Source: an uncultured Ignavibacteria bacterium
GTDB lineage: Bacteria > Bacteroidota > Ignavibacteria > Tepidaquicellales > OLB5
Assembly (NCBI GenBank): GCA_937873695.1
Contig: CALMYL010000016.1
Span: 1-45,858 of the forward strand
DNA length: 45,858 nt
Reading direction: 5' to 3'
Numbering within the stretch: position 1 is the first letter of the stretch; each line of letters begins with the position of its first letter. Shown one piece after another: positions 43,275 through 45,858 of this stretch. A model generated the notes under the pieces. The model was given only the letters and a program-made list of their open reading frames with translations, had not been told where the DNA came from and did not search any database. The position numbers and the translations under genes are program-made.

Positions 43275-44270
43275 ATGAAAGGAGATGCATTGTTTAAAAC
43301 AAGAATCTTGTGGTTAATCTCTTTTTTAACTGTACAACTCGTGCTTACGGGTGCAATATCAGAAAGTGCTTACTCAAATGGAGATCCAACCGGCTCTAGC
43401 TTTGTGGAAACCGGTGAGGCTTCGTGGTACGGTCCTGGGTTCCATGGTAGAAAAACAGCCAACGGCGAACGTTTTGATACCTATGAATTCACGGCGGCTC
43501 ACAAAACCTTGCCCTTCGGTACCCTGCTGAAGGTCACAAATCTTGAGAATAATCTCTACACTGTAGTAAGAGTGAACGATAGAGGTCCATACATCAGAGG
43601 AAGGATAATAGATCTTTCCAAGGCTTCAAAGGAAGCTATTGGTATGGGCGGTACGGCACAGGTAAAGATCGAGCAAATTACTGACGAAGAAGCTGAAATG
43701 CTTCGCCAGGGTATTGATCCTGATGAACATATTGATATCACAGAAATAGATACCAATGAATTCAAGACAACAGAGCTTTTGAACGGCAATGTTGAAGCTG
43801 AATCCAAGGTGTTCGTTGAATTTGAAGGAGAAGACGGTACTTCAAATGATTTTGAACTTAACAAAAGCCTGAAATCAAACGGCAACTTAAAGATCAAAGT
43901 TGTAACACCAAAAACAAAAGAGGAAAAGGAAAAAGAATCAAACCTCTTTCAGCAGATAAATGACATTGATTCACTCATCAGGTTTTATGATATATCAAAC
44001 CAGCTGGCAGTAGTAAAAGGCAACTCAATTGAAGTGGGGATATATACTGACAAGTCACTTGCCGACAGAAGGATCGGCCGGTTAGAACGCGACGGTTTCA
44101 CCAAGATCTTTCTTGAAGAAATAGCGGTTACAGATCCCAATACAAACACAAAAACAGTGACCTACAAGGTACTGGTGGGATTGTATGAAAAAGAAAAATC
44201 CGCAAAGAAAGACCTGAGTGCTTTATACAAACTAAAATATCAGCCTAAGCTCGTAAAAATAGGCGAATAA
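43275..44270 (+). CDS. rlpA: RlpA-like septal ring lytic transglycosylase with SPOR domain
   Basis: The protein has 331 residues. Signal or anchor helix at about 8-28. Double-psi beta-barrel RlpA domain at 45-134: GEASWYGPGFHGRKTANGER (47-66), FDTYEFTAAHKTLPFGT and VNDRGPY (100-106), with the conserved Asp of RlpA enzymes. A charged linker with acidic stretches (140-240) follows. The last 85 residues (VKGNSIEVGIYTDKSLADRR onwards) look like a SPOR domain that binds denuded glycan strands at the septum. The role is cleavage of naked peptidoglycan in division or cell separation. An intrinsic terminator lies 114 bp past the stop. Confidence 0.93.
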   Translation: MKGDALFKTRILWLISFLTVQLVLTGAISESAYSNGDPTGSSFVETGEASWYGPGFHGRKTANGERFDTYEFTAAHKTLPFGTLLKVTNLENNLYTVVRVNDRGPYIRGRIIDLSKASKEAIGMGGTAQVKIEQITDEEAEMLRQGIDPDEHIDITEIDTNEFKTTELLNGNVEAESKVFVEFEGEDGTSNDFELNKSLKSNGNLKIKVVTPKTKEEKEKESNLFQQINDIDSLIRFYDISNQLAVVKGNSIEVGIYTDKSLADRRIGRLERDGFTKIFLEEIAVTDPNTNTKTVTYKVLVGLYEKEKSAKKDLSALYKLKYQPKLVKIGE

Positions 44271-44383
44271 GCTCAGTATAATCAAACAAAGAAGCAAATG
44301 AGCGGTTAACTTACTATAATCCGCTGCAATTGATAACAAAGCACAGTAAAACGTAACACTAACAGTACAGTTATAAAAATAAG

Positions 44384-44416
44384 AAACCCCGCAGGAAGGT
44401 CCTGCGGGGTTTTTTG
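44384..44416 (+). terminator. Strong intrinsic terminator after rlpA
   Basis: AAACCCCGCAGGA (44384-44396) and TCCTGCGGGGTTT (44400-44412) form a perfect 13-bp stem with a three-base loop, followed by more Ts. It is 114 bp downstream of rlpA. Confidence 0.92.
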
Positions 44417-44480
44417 TTTGTACTTTTGTCATTCCCGTGTTCAATCCGCCTAAAGAATGTTTGACAGGACTTTTTAACAG

Positions 44481-44642
44481 CTCTAACCACGAATTCCACT
44501 AATTACACGAATTTTTTCTTGCCTTCTTGACTTACTATGCTTTAGCATCTACGCCTTAAAATGCAACAGCTGAGGAAGGAGGAAGTTTTACTCTTGCCTT
44601 CAAGAAAATGCATTGCATTTTCGAAGTCCCGCTTCAGCGGGA
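44481..44642. repeat. Repeat-derived gap with double-hairpin element (family H, plus)
   Basis: The left part (44481-44511) is the non-palindromic CTAACCACGAATTCCACTAA type sequence known as dispersed repeats in many FCB drafts. The right part, 44605-44642, is the H element: AAAATGC/GCATTTT (44605-44611 with 44615-44621), linker CGAAG, TCCCGC/GCGGGA (44627-44632 with 44637-44642). The element abuts the TAA stop (44645-44643) of the T9SS-sorted gene and may serve as its terminator. Confidence 0.7.
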
Positions 44643-45858
44643 TTACTTTAGAAGCACCATCTTCTTGCTATCCACAAATTTATTACCATTCGGTTCTTCG
44701 GCATCTATGCGGTAGAAGTAAACACCTGACGCATAATTCATGGCATTAAAATCTACAATGTATGAACCTGCGGTTTTAAGCACATTGTTCACAAGCCGTT
44801 TAACTTCTCTGCCCAGTATATCATAAATTACGATCTTTACCTTTGAATCTCGTGGAAGATCATAATTTATCTTTGTTACGGGATTGAACGGATTTGGATA
44901 ATTCTGCGATAGCCTGAATACTAATGGAACATTCTTCGGTTCATTGCCTTTACTGCTGGTGTTTGAACCAAATACCATCCGGATATCCTCTGATACTATC
45001 CTGACATGTTCAATTATGCTCTTTGGCTTTTCAATCTTTACCACCTGCTTTAATGATTTCATCTGTGAAAGCTCTTTTGAAGCGTTCACATCACCAAGCT
45101 CTGACTTCTCTTCAAGCTTCTTTATCTTCGTTTCATCATCATTCTTTGATATTTCTATCGCTGTATTTATCGATTTACGGATATCCAGCCTTTGCTCTTT
45201 GGTGAAAGGATTTTTATCGTCGCCATCGGCTTCGTTTTGGAGTGCATTGACTATGTCAATGCTTAACCGGCTATTATCATCACGCACCGACACAGTCGGT
45301 GCACTCCCAAAAGAACCGCCCTGCGGCACAAGTAAACTTGTTGCCATGTAATCCCATCTTGCGATAAGTCCTTCGTAGCTGTATGGATTCTGGTTTATTA
45401 TCTGCTGAAATCCAGCCAACGCCTGTGAGTATTCACGCATCCTTACTTTACACTTTAGTATGTAATAATTGGCGCGCTTTACAAGCGATGTATTGCTTTG
45501 ATGGTTCAGTATCAGGTTTTCGTAGAATACTTTAAGAGTATTTGCCGCATTGTAAGACGTATCACTTGCTACAGTTGCTAAAAATAGCTTTGATACGGCA
45601 AATATGCTCTGAATGCTATCTGGATATGTATTGATTAAATCCAGACATTTTGTTTTTGCCTGTGTATAATTGCGGTAACGCATAAGGACGCTGATGGAAT
45701 CGTACATTTGTTTAGGTGTGGATAATACAAACACACCCCGCCCAAGAAACTGCGAAGCAGTTTCGAAGTCCCGCCTTGGCGGGATGGCGGTCTTTTTATT
45801 ATCGACCCCCTCCCCCTGCGGGTACTCCCCCTCAACAAGATAGTATGTTAAAAAGTGC
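44643..45858 (-). CDS. T9SS-sorted protein with TPR-like repeats, C-terminal part
   Basis: The frame is open from the stop at 44643 to the window edge, about 405 codons, with the N-terminus outside. The C-terminal 85 residues form a type IX secretion sorting domain (RLSQNYPNPFNPVTKINYDL, then ILGREVKRLV, SGVYFYRI, SKKMVLLK), which directs export to the cell surface. The middle has a tetratricopeptide-like helical stretch (YRNYTQAKTKCLDLINTYPD, REYSQALAGFQQIINQNPY). Two in-frame palindrome-derived segments break it: GSAPTVSVRDDNSRLSIDIV, and PPRRDFETASQFLG nearer the edge. A GTG at 45734 is a possible but unconvincing start, since the open frame continues upstream. Function of the whole is unknown. 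Confidence 0.85.
   Translation of the reverse strand, partial: HFLTYYLVEGEYPQGEGVDNKKTAIPPRRDFETASQFLGRGVFVLSTPKQMYDSISVLMRYRNYTQAKTKCLDLINTYPDSIQSIFAVSKLFLATVASDTSYNAANTLKVFYENLILNHQSNTSLVKRANYYILKCKVRMREYSQALAGFQQIINQNPYSYEGLIARWDYMATSLLVPQGGSFGSAPTVSVRDDNSRLSIDIVNALQNEADGDDKNPFTKEQRLDIRKSINTAIEISKNDDETKIKKLEEKSELGDVNASKELSQMKSLKQVVKIEKPKSIIEHVRIVSEDIRMVFGSNTSSKGNEPKNVPLVFRLSQNYPNPFNPVTKINYDLPRDSKVKIVIYDILGREVKRLVNNVLKTAGSYIVDFNAMNYASGVYFYRIDAEEPNGNKFVDSKKMVLLK
45244..45302. repeat. Two family-D palindromes inside a coding region
   Basis: GCATTGAC/GTCAATGC (45244-45251 with 45255-45262) and GCACCGAC/GTCGGTGC (45284-45291 with 45295-45302) lie in opposite flanking orientation within the T9SS-sorted frame. 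They keep it open and encode LSIDIVNA and APTVSV-like residues. Each has the CACTCC flank seen in the intergenic D copies. Compared with copies at 4122 and 4774, stem pairs change together. Confidence 0.8.
45747..45784. repeat. Double-hairpin element (family H) inside the open frame
   Basis: AAACTGC/GCAGTTT (45747-45753 with 45757-45763), linker CGAAG, TCCCGCC/GGCGGGA (45769-45775 with 45778-45784). It matches the 44605-44642 element in layout and linker (TTTCGAAGTCCCGC), with a changed first stem. It lies in frame in the T9SS-sorted gene (PPRRDFETASQFLG). Further upstream, 45806-45835 (CCCCTCCCCCTGCGGGTAC) resembles the right half of the 1810-1930 element. Confidence 0.75.

Noticed and set aside
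45732-45734. GTG as the start of the T9SS-sorted gene
   Set aside because: The frame stays open through the repeats to the window edge, and the following residues do not form a signal peptide, which a T9SS cargo needs.

Overview
The window comes from a Gram-negative member of the FCB superphylum, most likely an Ignavibacteria-like or other Bacteroidota-related lineage. The evidence is: LPS genes (KDO transferase, phosphoheptose isomerase, MsbA-like flippase, ligase-like protein); a C-terminal type IX secretion sorting tail with the 'NYPNPFNP' signature; Bacteroidota-type families (Omp28-like, DUF4783-like, DUF6029-like); and one or two TAnnTTTG-type promoter boxes. By eye the GC content is roughly 40%. 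TTG and GTG starts are frequent. Taxonomy is inferred from gene content only.

Layout. 1-1755 holds the N-terminal two thirds of DNA polymerase I (minus strand). 1756-4950 is a loose, repeat-rich stretch with a membrane-anchored SRPBCC protein and four small hypothetical genes. 4952-11229 (minus) is a translation and envelope block: rplM-rpsI, rpsB-tsf, pyrH-frr-kdtA-gmhA, with intrinsic terminators after rpsI and between tsf and pyrH. 11377-13561 has small genes, including a TrmO-like tRNA methyltransferase and a glyoxalase-fold protein. 13591-15166 is a two-gene type III polyketide synthase/ICMT-like methyltransferase operon. 15303-16520 encodes an outer-membrane barrel with one heme-c motif. 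16688-25008 (plus) runs MsbA-like exporter, GT2, O-antigen-ligase-like protein, GT2, DUF1844, NAD kinase, MFS transporter, Dus. 25051-35220 (minus) contains a GH-like secreted protein, a TlpA/beta-barrel/Omp28 operon, and an unusual tight operon era-polyprenyl synthase-ptsH-ptsI-pgi/pmi-nuoH. 35758-40400 (minus) carries a 1384-residue NtrY-like sensor kinase behind a small secreted protein. 40751-44270 (plus) carries a GNAT protein, ilvE and rlpA. The right edge is a T9SS-sorted protein that runs off the window.

The most distinctive feature is the set of short palindromic elements. At least one family (4122-4146, 4774-4794, 4857-4875, 45244-45262, 45284-45302) shows compensatory base-pair changes between copies. 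It lies both in intergenic DNA and, in frame, inside the T9SS-sorted gene. A second, double-hairpin family also lies both between genes and inside that same open frame. Other points of interest are the PKS/methyltransferase pair, the heme-tagged barrel, the orphan nuoH and the multi-sensor kinase. No CRISPR array, tRNA, rRNA, transposase or phage gene was recognised.
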